This document shows, piece after piece, positions 23,976-31,922 of a DNA stretch of 64,000 bases. The notes below the pieces were generated by a model. That model saw nothing but the letters and a program-made list of their open reading frames with translations, was not told where the DNA came from and ran no database searches. Location: assembly GCF_002245625.1 (NCBI RefSeq), contig NZ_NOIG01000008.1, forward strand, positions 186,001 to 250,000. The letters are read 5' to 3'. The translations under genes were made by a program, and so were the position numbers. Source of the stretch: Acidovorax kalamii. GTDB taxonomy: Bacteria > Pseudomonadota > Gammaproteobacteria > Burkholderiales > Burkholderiaceae_C. Position 1 is the stretch's first letter; every line of letters begins with the position of its first letter.

Positions 23976-24512
23976 TCAGCCCGCAGGCTTTTGCACCACG
24001 GCCTGCAGGTTGGCCAGGCCGTCCTCGAAGTCCTGCCCCACCATGCGGTCCATGTTGAAGAACAGGTGGGCGATCTTGGCGAGGTAGGGCACGGGGCCCT
24101 GCATGGCCCAGGTGACGCGGGTGGCGCCGGCGCCCTCGGGCAGCAGCGTGAACTCGACCTGGTTGTGGGCTTCGAAGGGTTTCACAAAGTCGAGCTTCAT
24201 GCCCACGCGGCGGGGGGCCGTGGCGTCCACGATCTCCATGCTGCCGGTGCCCACCTTGTCGCCCTGCCAGGCGTAGCGTGCGCCGGGGCCGGTGGTGGTG
24301 GCGCTGTACTCGCCCTTGATGGCGGGGTCCTTGCGTTCGTAGGGGTTCCAGGTGTTGAACTGGCGCAGGTCGTGGATGAGGCCATAGAGCTGCTCGGGCG
24401 GGGCCGCAATCACACGGCTGCGTTCCACGCGGAAGGTGTCGGGGCGTGTGGCGGCATAGGCCAGCAGCAGGGCCAGGGCGGCGAGCAGCACGAGGGCAAC
24501 GGTCTTGATCAT
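23976..24512 (-). CDS. SRPBCC (START-like) protein with N-terminal membrane segment
   Basis: 178-residue protein. A hydrophobic N-terminus (residues 3-20) probably anchors or exports it, followed by an SRPBCC ligand-binding domain: VERSRVIAAPPEQLYGLIHD and NTWNPYERKDP near the start, and VTWAMQGPVPYLAKIAHLFF with a C-terminal helix. These domains bind hydrophobic ligands. It is second in the ECF42 operon, between the YciI-like and VOC genes, so it belongs to the same response. Confidence 0.85.
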   Translation of the reverse strand: MIKTVALVLLAALALLLAYAATRPDTFRVERSRVIAAPPEQLYGLIHDLRQFNTWNPYERKDPAIKGEYSATTTGPGARYAWQGDKVGTGSMEIVDATAPRRVGMKLDFVKPFEAHNQVEFTLLPEGAGATRVTWAMQGPVPYLAKIAHLFFNMDRMVGQDFEDGLANLQAVVQKPAG

Positions 24513-24545
24513 GGTGGGGTCTCCTGTGTCACAAGGCAGCAGGGC

Positions 24546-24962
24546 TCAGCCGCGCGCGGCGTCGAGGTCGCGAAAACGCTGCACGGCCTCGCCGGGTGCG
24601 AAGTCGTCCAGCTCAAAAACCGGGCGCACCTCGATCTCTGCCTCCAGGCCTTCGCCGCGCGGGTTAGGGAAGCGCCGCGCCCATTCCATGGCCTCTTCAC
24701 GGGAGCGCACCTGGATCAGCGTGTAGCCCGCCAGCAGCTCCTTGGTTTCGGTGAACGGGCCATCGACGACCGTGCGCTCGCCCCCCTTGCCGTAGCGCAC
24801 CCGCCAGCCCTGGGCACTGGCCTTCAGGCCCACGCCGTCCAGCAGCACGCCCGCGCGGGCCAGTTCCTCGTGGTAGGCGCCCATGGCGGCCAGCAGGTCC
24901 TCACCGGGCATGACACCGGCTTCGCTCTCGGGGCTGGCCTTGACCAAAATCATGAATCGCAT
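24546..24962 (-). CDS. YciI-like DGPF-domain protein
   Basis: 138-residue protein of the YciI-related (DGPF) family, with the defining VVDGPFTETKELLAGYTLI segment and the start MRFMILVKAS. Such proteins are the standard companions of ECF42 sigma factors; their biochemical role is unknown. AGGAGA precedes the ATG at 24962. It is the first gene of the operon DGPF-SRPBCC-VOC-sigma, expressed from the promoter 70-100 bp upstream. Confidence 0.9.
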   Translation of the reverse strand: MRFMILVKASPESEAGVMPGEDLLAAMGAYHEELARAGVLLDGVGLKASAQGWRVRYGKGGERTVVDGPFTETKELLAGYTLIQVRSREEAMEWARRFPNPRGEGLEAEIEVRPVFELDDFAPGEAVQRFRDLDAARG

Positions 24963-25032
24963 GGCATTTCTCCTGTGGTGGTGAACAAGTGGATGTGTGA
25001 GACGGCAGGTTTTTGCCGCTCTCATCCACCAC

Positions 25033-25059
25033 GACGAACGGGGGTCGCCAGATTCGACA
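25033..25059 (-). promoter_or_regulatory. Putative ECF42-type promoter
   Basis: On the minus strand a -35 element TGTCGA (25059-25054) is followed after 17 nt by CGTC (25036-25033), the pattern reported for ECF42-dependent promoters. It lies 71 bp before the DGPF gene start. A second TGTCGA occurs at 25071-25066, 12 bp further upstream. Autoregulation of the operon by its own sigma factor is inferred. Confidence 0.65.
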
Positions 25060-25230
25060 TGTTTTTCGACAAACAAGGGTTTTCACCTAGAAAAATCGGT
25101 ACGCCGAGGGAAAGGCTGCGCCCACGCAAGCCCAAAACCAGCCGCTTGTGCGCATGCCCCTCGCGATTACGTCCTATTACGTGTGTGTGGTGGTGCGTGG
25201 CTACGATCCGCGGCGGAGGAAACGGAGCCC

Positions 25231-28200
25231 ATGCACAACACACAACAACACACCCAGAGCCCAGCCGCGCCCCCGCGCATCGCCAACATCCCGCTGTCGC
25301 CCGACGGTGCCCGCCATGCCTGTGTGATCGTGCACGGCCCCGGCCGCGCCAGCAGCCCGCCCGAGGGCCTGCAGATGGTGTTTCGCTTCAGCGCCGACGG
25401 GCAGGGCGGCTGGATTGCGGCCGCCATGGCCGACGACGGCCGCTGGGGCTACATCGACGGCGAGGCCCGCTGGCGCACGCCCCCCACACTGGACAGCGCG
25501 CGCAGCCACTCGGACGATGGCATGGCGCGTTTTCTGCAGGACGGGCACTGGGGCTTTGTGAACCGGGCGGGCGAGGTGGTGATCCCGCCCCGGTTTGAGG
25601 ACACGCGGCCTTTTCACGACGGCCTGTGCGCCGTGAAGGTGGGCCCCAATGCCTGGCGCATCATCGACCGTGAAGGGCGCTTTACCTGCGAGGACAGCTT
25701 CCACGACCTGAGCCTGTTCGGCGCCGAGGGCCTGGCCCGTGCTGTGGTCTGGAAGAAGGACAAGAACCAGCGCCGCCAGGGTTTTGTGAACCGCCACGGC
25801 CAGTGGGTGATCGAGCCCCGCTTCAAGGCTGTCGAACCCTTTGGTGAGCTGCCGGTCACCCCGGCATCGCTGGACGCGGAGACCTGGGGCCTGATCGACA
25901 CCCGGGGCGAGTGGGTGCTGGAACCCCGCTACCCCCGCATCGATGCCTTCAACAGCGAAGGCCTGGCCTTTTTTGACGAACCCGACGCCTGGAACAACGG
26001 CCATGGCTACCTGGATGCGAAGGGCCACGTGGTGGTCAAGGGCGAACGCCATCTGTCGCACTACATGGCCTGTGGCTTGGCCGCCAACACCTACAACGGC
26101 ACGGATTTTCTGCGCGCCGATGGCACCACCCTGCCCACACCGCCCCTGGCGTTTGGCAGCCACTTCCGCACCGAAGGCCACTTTGCCGTGGCGCGCACCG
26201 CAGTGCGCCGGGGCGACACGAGCCCGCCCACCTGGGCGCTGCTGCACACCGATGGCCAGCTCATCCCGCTGGGTGACCCGCTGCTGGAGCCGCTGACCAA
26301 CAGCGACGGATGGCTGGTGGAGGAGCAGCCCGACACTCCGCTGGTGCCCTTTCTCACCCGCGATGGCCAGGTGGCCTGGATCGACAAGGACGGCGCCATG
26401 GTCTGGCGCGCCACTTACGACGGCCAGCACGCCACGCTGCAGGACGCCGATGGCACGGCCCTGTGGCGCAGCGGCGCCGGGGCCCCCTGCCAACCCCCCC
26501 GGCCTTTCTTTGAGCCCCCAGTGACGGAACACCTGGAGGGCATCGCCACGCTGGATGGCATCGCGCCCCTGGCCCAGTCAATGCTGGCCGACGCCGAAGC
26601 CCGCCTGCACCGGCTGGCGGCGGGCGAGACCCTGGAGCCCGAGACCGCATCGGACGAAGACGATGATGATGACGACGAAGAGGAAGACGAAGACACCGTG
26701 CAGGCCCACCGCGCGGTGGTGGTGCGGCGCGTGATGCGCACCTACATCAGCGAAGAGCACAACGGGCCCTACGAGTTCTTGTGCGGCCAGCTCAGCGACA
26801 CGGTGGAACAGGCGCGCACGGCGATGGTCCGGGCCCTCACGGAGCCATACGGCACGCCCGACCCCGACCCGGAGCATGCCGCGCCCACCCAGTACAGCAC
26901 CAGCCACACCCTGGCCTGGGCCGTGCCCCTGGCCCAGGCCCTGCCGGGCGACAGCGGCGTGCTGCGCGAAACGCGCGAGCAGTGGCTGAGCCTGTACCAA
27001 CACGCCGACTCGGGCGATGGCGACGCCTGGTGGGAACTGTGGCTGATGGCCGCCCCCAGCCTGGATGCACTGGAAACCGCCCAGCGCGCCCGCCGCCAGG
27101 CCATCGCCCGGCACGCCAACGCAGAAGGCGCCGACAATGCCGCCAAGAACGGCGAGGACAGCGAGGGGGGCGCCCCCCCGCAGGCCGAACGCCCGCTGCC
27201 CCAGACCCGCGAAGAATGGTTGCAGGCCGTGGCCAGCGACCGCTATGCCATCGCCCAGGTGCCCGCGCCCTGGTGCGACGATGCCATGGTGGATGCGGCA
27301 CTGGCCAGCGACGTGGAGGCGCTCGCCTGGGTGCCCGCCGCCTTCCAGACCCCCGAGCGGCTGTCGGCCTTGATTCGCCGGGGCGCAGAGGTTGCCGCCA
27401 ACATCCCGCCCCAGTGCATGACGACCGAGGGCCTGGCACTGGCGCGCGCACTGTATGCGGGCCAGCACGAATGGGACTGGCGCGACGAGCGCAACAGCCG
27501 CCTGCCCACCGAGTGGGACCACAACAGCCTGTACGACCTGTGGGGCTGCCTGCTGACCCCCGCGCTGGCGCTCCAGGCCGTGCGGGCCGGGACCCCGCTG
27601 CGCGCCCTGGCGCACTGGCTGCGCACCGACGCCGTGGAGCAGGCCGCCCTCAAGGCCGACATCTACAACATCAGCTACATCGACAAAAGCCGGATCACGC
27701 CGGAGCTGGCCGCGCTGGCGGTGCGGCACGACTATGGCTGCCTGATTGAAGAGATTCCGCCCGCACTCATCACGCCTGCGCTGTGCCTGGCATCGGCCCG
27801 CACCAACGGCCTGTCGCTGGCCAAAATCCCCGCGCCGCTGCGCAGCGTGGAGGTCTGTGTGGCTGCGCTGCAGGACCGCTCGGACATGTTCCCGCACGTG
27901 CCCGAGCCCCTGCGCCTGGAGGTGACCACGCGGCTGATCGAGGACGACCTGGCCGACGCCCGCAAAGAGGGCGATGCCCGCGAAGGCAGCCACTGGCATG
28001 GCACCCGCGCCTGGGTGAAGCTCTGGGCCGGGGACTGCGAAGGTGCCCTTGCCGACGCGCAGCGGGGCCGCCCAGAGATGCGCTACGAGCAACACGCGCA
28101 CTACGTGATGGCCAGCGCCCACCGCGCGCTGGGCAACCACCAGGCTGCGGCGCTGGAGGCCTCCACGGTGCTGTCGCTGGATTCGACCTACCGCGCGCAG

Positions 28201-29166
28201 TGGGACGAGGCCGAAGACACCCGCTGGCTGCAGGCACTGGCCCAGGGCCAGACTGCAGCGGCCGACGATGCCACGCTGGTGGCGCAGCTGCACACACACC
28301 CGCGCACGCTGGCCGACATTCCGCGCGAACGCATCACCCATGCCATGGTCGATGCAGCCCTGGCTGCCGATGAAGACACGGTGCGTTTTGTGCCGCGCCG
28401 CCTGATGACCCCGGCACGCTATGCAGCCGCCCTGCGCCAGAACGTGAAGGAGTTCGGGCAGATTCCGCCCGCCATGCTGAGCGAAGAGGCCTGCATCGAG
28501 CATGTGCGCAGCGGGGGCTGGCGGCTGGAATCGGTGCCGCAGGCCCAGCGCACGCTCACCGTGTGCGCCTGGGCCGTGCGAAGCAACGGAAGCGCCATCG
28601 AGCATGTGCCCGAAGCCCTGCGCAGCCAGGTGCCGGGCGCCATCCGGCAGTTGCCGCCCGAGGACGACGACGATTCCAGCAGCACCACATCCGGCAGCGA
28701 CTGGCTCACGCGCAAGCTCGCGGATTCGCTGATGGGCAGCCACGAGACGGCTACGGGGCGGCTGCGGCAAAAAGGCCTCTTCACGGCCTTTGCGCTCAAG
28801 ACCATGCTGGGCGCCAAGTCGGCAGACACGCCCACGCTGGGTGGGCTGGCCGGCTGGTTCGAGGTGCGGCCCTTCCTGGCCATGGTGACCCACCTGGTGC
28901 TGGGGCTGGCCGCCCTCGTGGCCCATGCCTTCGTGTCGGTGGCCGCCTGGCGCGCCGAGGGCCCCTGGATCGGGCTGGGCACGGCGCTGCTGATGGGCTT
29001 TTCGGAGCTGTACTGGGCCTGGCGCTTCCTGTTTTCCGCACCGCTGAGCCCCTGGCTGGGCGCCGCCTGCGCGGTGGTGCTGCTCTACACCTTTGGCTGG
29101 CGCGGGCTGTACCGGCGGGTGGGCCTGGTCTATGCCGCCCGGGCCCGGGAACGGGGAGAGGACTGA
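25231..29166 (+). CDS. Giant WG-repeat protein with DUF4116-like repeats and C-terminal membrane segments
   Basis: 1311-residue protein. Residues about 60-290 hold five or six WG repeats (GRWGYIDGEARW, GHWGFVNRAGEVVIPPRF, RQGFVNRHGQWVIEPRF, TWGLIDTRGEWVLEPRY). A nearly pure Asp/Glu run lies at about 472-492. From about 655 to 1170 come repeats like DUF4116 units (ASDRYAIAQVPAPW, ASDVEALAWVPAAF, RSNGSAIEHVPEALR), with a TPR-like insert near 925-1005. Three membrane segments fill the last 100 residues. The function is unknown; a membrane-anchored interaction platform is possible. GGAGG precedes the ATG. It is divergent from the ECF42 operon. Confidence 0.85.
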   Translation: MHNTQQHTQSPAAPPRIANIPLSPDGARHACVIVHGPGRASSPPEGLQMVFRFSADGQGGWIAAAMADDGRWGYIDGEARWRTPPTLDSARSHSDDGMARFLQDGHWGFVNRAGEVVIPPRFEDTRPFHDGLCAVKVGPNAWRIIDREGRFTCEDSFHDLSLFGAEGLARAVVWKKDKNQRRQGFVNRHGQWVIEPRFKAVEPFGELPVTPASLDAETWGLIDTRGEWVLEPRYPRIDAFNSEGLAFFDEPDAWNNGHGYLDAKGHVVVKGERHLSHYMACGLAANTYNGTDFLRADGTTLPTPPLAFGSHFRTEGHFAVARTAVRRGDTSPPTWALLHTDGQLIPLGDPLLEPLTNSDGWLVEEQPDTPLVPFLTRDGQVAWIDKDGAMVWRATYDGQHATLQDADGTALWRSGAGAPCQPPRPFFEPPVTEHLEGIATLDGIAPLAQSMLADAEARLHRLAAGETLEPETASDEDDDDDDEEEDEDTVQAHRAVVVRRVMRTYISEEHNGPYEFLCGQLSDTVEQARTAMVRALTEPYGTPDPDPEHAAPTQYSTSHTLAWAVPLAQALPGDSGVLRETREQWLSLYQHADSGDGDAWWELWLMAAPSLDALETAQRARRQAIARHANAEGADNAAKNGEDSEGGAPPQAERPLPQTREEWLQAVASDRYAIAQVPAPWCDDAMVDAALASDVEALAWVPAAFQTPERLSALIRRGAEVAANIPPQCMTTEGLALARALYAGQHEWDWRDERNSRLPTEWDHNSLYDLWGCLLTPALALQAVRAGTPLRALAHWLRTDAVEQAALKADIYNISYIDKSRITPELAALAVRHDYGCLIEEIPPALITPALCLASARTNGLSLAKIPAPLRSVEVCVAALQDRSDMFPHVPEPLRLEVTTRLIEDDLADARKEGDAREGSHWHGTRAWVKLWAGDCEGALADAQRGRPEMRYEQHAHYVMASAHRALGNHQAAALEASTVLSLDSTYRAQWDEAEDTRWLQALAQGQTAAADDATLVAQLHTHPRTLADIPRERITHAMVDAALAADEDTVRFVPRRLMTPARYAAALRQNVKEFGQIPPAMLSEEACIEHVRSGGWRLESVPQAQRTLTVCAWAVRSNGSAIEHVPEALRSQVPGAIRQLPPEDDDDSSSTTSGSDWLTRKLADSLMGSHETATGRLRQKGLFTAFALKTMLGAKSADTPTLGGLAGWFEVRPFLAMVTHLVLGLAALVAHAFVSVAAWRAEGPWIGLGTALLMGFSELYWAWRFLFSAPLSPWLGAACAVVLLYTFGWRGLYRRVGLVYAARARERGED

Positions 29167-29318
29167 GGGCTTTCCTAGGGACATCACCGATCCCGGGCCC
29201 TGTGATCTGTACCTCTGGCTGGATACAATTTGTAAAGACCTGATCCACGCTTGACGCGCCTCCCGCACGCCAGCCTCGAACGACAGAGCGCCAGCCAGCC
29301 ACACACGGAGCCCAGCCC

Positions 29319-31367
29319 ATGGCACGAGGATCGAGCAACCCGCAGCCGCCACCAAGGCCCCTGGTGGCCAGGGCGCTTTGGGCCCCCCGGGTGCTGGCCT
29401 GGCTGTGTGCTGCCGCTGCGGCCAATGTGTCTGCGCAAACCCAGGTGGCCGTGGCCGACCTGCCGCTGGAGCAGCTCATGCAGATGCAGGTCACCACGGC
29501 CAGCCGCTATGCACAGACCGCACTCGAAGCCCCCGCCGCCGTGAGCGTGGTCACGGCCGACGACATCCGGCTGTTTGGCTACCGCACGCTGGCCGAGGTG
29601 CTGGGCAGCATGCGCGGGCTGTACATCTCCTACGACCGCGCCTACCACTACCTGGGCATGCGGGGTTTTGCCACCCCGGGCGACTACAACACGCGCGTGC
29701 TGCTGCTGGTCAACGGGGTGCGTTTCAACGACAACCTCTACGACCAGGCGGGCATTGGCACCGACTTTCCGCTGGACCTGGACCTGGTGGACCGGGTGGA
29801 ATTTGTGCCCGGGCCCGGGTCGGCGGTGTATGGGGCCAACGCCTTTTTTGGGGTGGTCAATGTGATCACGCGCAATGGCCGCCAGATTGCCGGGCCGCAG
29901 GTGAGCGCCGAAGCAGGCAGCCATGGCAGTGCCAAGCTGCGGTTGTCGGTGGGCACGGTGGATGCACTGGGCGCCGACTGGCTGGTCTCGGCCACGCGGG
30001 CCACCACGCGCGGCGCCGACCAGTATTCCCCCGCCTTCGACACGCCCGGGAACCCCGGCGGCCTGGCGCAGCGGCTGGACTATGACCGCAGCACCCAGCT
30101 GTTCGTGCGCCGGGCGCACGGGGGGCTGGCGCTCACGCTGGCCCATGGCGAGCGCACCAAGGGCGTGCCCACGGCGGCGTTTTCGCAGGTCTTCAACGAC
30201 CCGCGTTCGCGCTTCATCGACCAAACCACGCTGCTGGCGGCCGAATACACCACGCAGCTGCAGCCCACGCTGGCCTTCACCGGGCGGCTGCATGCAGGCC
30301 GCTACCAGTTCGTGGGCGACTATGTGTACGACTACCCGCCCATCACGCAGAACCGCGATGTGGGCACCGGCCAGTGGTGGGGCACCGAGTGGCAGTGGGT
30401 GAGCACGGCGCTGGCGCGCCACAAGCTGTCCTGGGGCCTGGACTACCGGCGCGACACACGCATCGACCAGACCAACATCGACCTTGCGCCGCCCGCCCAG
30501 TACCTGGATGCCCGCCGCAAGGGTGACGTGCTGGGCCTGTACTTCCAGGACGAGTTCGCGCTCAGTGCCGACCTCACGCTCCATGCCGGGCTGCGCTGGG
30601 GCAAGCAGTCGGGCAGCGCAAGCGCCGTCCACCCCCGCCTGGGGCTGGTGTATTGGTGGAACCCCGCCACCGCCGTCAAGCTGCTGCACGGCACGGCCTA
30701 CCGCCCCCCCAACGCCTACGAGCGCGACTACCGCGTGGACCTGCCGGGTGGGGTGGTGGAGGGTGCTGGGCTGCGCCCGGAGCGCGTGCGCACCACCGAG
30801 CTGGCGCTGGAGCACGCACCCACCGGCGCCAGCCGCTGGCTGCTCACGGCATTCCGCTCTTCGGTGACCGATCTGATCGTGCTGGACGCTGCGGGCCATG
30901 TGGACCGGCTCACGGTGGGCAACACCCGCGCCGTGCAGGTGCACGGCCTGGAGGCCGAGGCCGAACAGCGCTGGCAGGGCGGCCAGCGCCTGCGCGTGGC
31001 CTACGGCTGGCAGCGGGCGCGCGACCCCTCGCAGGCCGGGCCGCTGACCAATGCCCCCCGGCACCTGCTCAAGCTGCAATGGTCGGACACCCTGCGCTGG
31101 GGCGCGGTGCCGGGTGTCGGCACGGGGCGCTATGCCATCGAGGCCATCGGCATCGGCCCGCGCAGCACGCTGCGCGGCACGCGCCTGCCAGGGCACGTGC
31201 TGGCCAATGCCACCTACACCACCCGCGTGGCCGATGTCGATGTGTCGGTGGGGGTCTACAACCTGTTCAACCGCCAGCATGCCGATCCGGCCTCGTTCGA
31301 GATCCGCGACGACACCGTGCGCCAGGACGGGCGGACCTACCGCATCAAGCTCACCTACGCTTTCTGA
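29319..31367 (+). CDS. TonB-dependent outer-membrane receptor
   Basis: 682-residue outer-membrane receptor for energised uptake or signalling. It has a signal sequence (residues 20-39), a TonB-box-like start of the mature part, a plug domain (about 55-180, with VSVVTADDIRLFGYRTLAEV and PGPGSAVYGANAFFGVVNVI) and a 22-strand barrel ending in the C-terminal Phe (IKLTYAF). The ligand is unknown; there are no heme or siderophore genes nearby. It is first in an operon with a YfiR-family gene (3 bp on) and a GGDEF-EAL gene, suggesting that ligand binding is tied to cyclic di-GMP. Confidence 0.9.
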   Translation: MARGSSNPQPPPRPLVARALWAPRVLAWLCAAAAANVSAQTQVAVADLPLEQLMQMQVTTASRYAQTALEAPAAVSVVTADDIRLFGYRTLAEVLGSMRGLYISYDRAYHYLGMRGFATPGDYNTRVLLLVNGVRFNDNLYDQAGIGTDFPLDLDLVDRVEFVPGPGSAVYGANAFFGVVNVITRNGRQIAGPQVSAEAGSHGSAKLRLSVGTVDALGADWLVSATRATTRGADQYSPAFDTPGNPGGLAQRLDYDRSTQLFVRRAHGGLALTLAHGERTKGVPTAAFSQVFNDPRSRFIDQTTLLAAEYTTQLQPTLAFTGRLHAGRYQFVGDYVYDYPPITQNRDVGTGQWWGTEWQWVSTALARHKLSWGLDYRRDTRIDQTNIDLAPPAQYLDARRKGDVLGLYFQDEFALSADLTLHAGLRWGKQSGSASAVHPRLGLVYWWNPATAVKLLHGTAYRPPNAYERDYRVDLPGGVVEGAGLRPERVRTTELALEHAPTGASRWLLTAFRSSVTDLIVLDAAGHVDRLTVGNTRAVQVHGLEAEAEQRWQGGQRLRVAYGWQRARDPSQAGPLTNAPRHLLKLQWSDTLRWGAVPGVGTGRYAIEAIGIGPRSTLRGTRLPGHVLANATYTTRVADVDVSVGVYNLFNRQHADPASFEIRDDTVRQDGRTYRIKLTYAF

Positions 31368-31370
31368 GCC

Positions 31371-31922
31371 ATGTGCCCCCCCCTGCGCCTACACACAAAG
31401 CTGGTGGCCTGGCTGTGGGTGGCGCTGTGCGCGGTGGGTGGAGGCGCCAGCCACGCCAATGAACCCGTGGGCGAGCTGGAGCTGAAGGCCGCCTACATCT
31501 TCAACTTCATCCAGTTCATCGAGTGGCCCGACAGCGAGGCGGACTCGCCCCAGGAGATAGGCCTGTGCGTGTCACCCTTCAGCCCGCTCAAGCGCCCCCT
31601 GAGTGCGCTGGAGGGCAAACCCGCCAGCAAGGGCCGCACCCTGCGGGTGAAGCTGCTGGAACCCGCCAGCCTGCGCCAGTGCCGGGTGGTGGTGCTGAGC
31701 AATGCAGATGTCGAGCCCGCGCTGCGCGCGCTGCGTGCCCTGCCTGCGGCGCACGGCGTGCTCACGGTCTCTGATGAGCTGACCTTCGTCAACCCCGAAA
31801 TCGTCATCGCACTGGCCCAGCGCGATGGCCGCATCGTGTTTGGCATCAACCCCGATGCGGCCGCGAAAGCGGGGCTCACCATCAGCTCCAGGCTGTTGCG
31901 CCTGGCCCGGGCGGGCAAATGA
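31371..31922 (+). CDS. YfiR-family periplasmic protein
   Basis: 183-residue protein with a signal sequence ending near SHANE and the YfiR/DUF4154 domain: LKAAYIFNFIQFIEWP, CRVVVLSNAD, GVLTVSDELTFV and IVFGINPDAAAKAGLTISSRLLRLA. In Pseudomonas YfiR binds the periplasmic domain of the cyclase YfiN and holds it inactive. Its stop overlaps the start of the GGDEF-EAL gene by ATGA, matching a tight regulator-enzyme pair. Confidence 0.9.
   Translation: MCPPLRLHTKLVAWLWVALCAVGGGASHANEPVGELELKAAYIFNFIQFIEWPDSEADSPQEIGLCVSPFSPLKRPLSALEGKPASKGRTLRVKLLEPASLRQCRVVVLSNADVEPALRALRALPAAHGVLTVSDELTFVNPEIVIALAQRDGRIVFGINPDAAAKAGLTISSRLLRLARAGK

Noticed and set aside
26578-29355. Long minus-strand open frame opposite the WG-repeat gene
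   Set aside because: Composition and lack of motifs mark it as an antisense shadow; the plus strand shows repeated family motifs.
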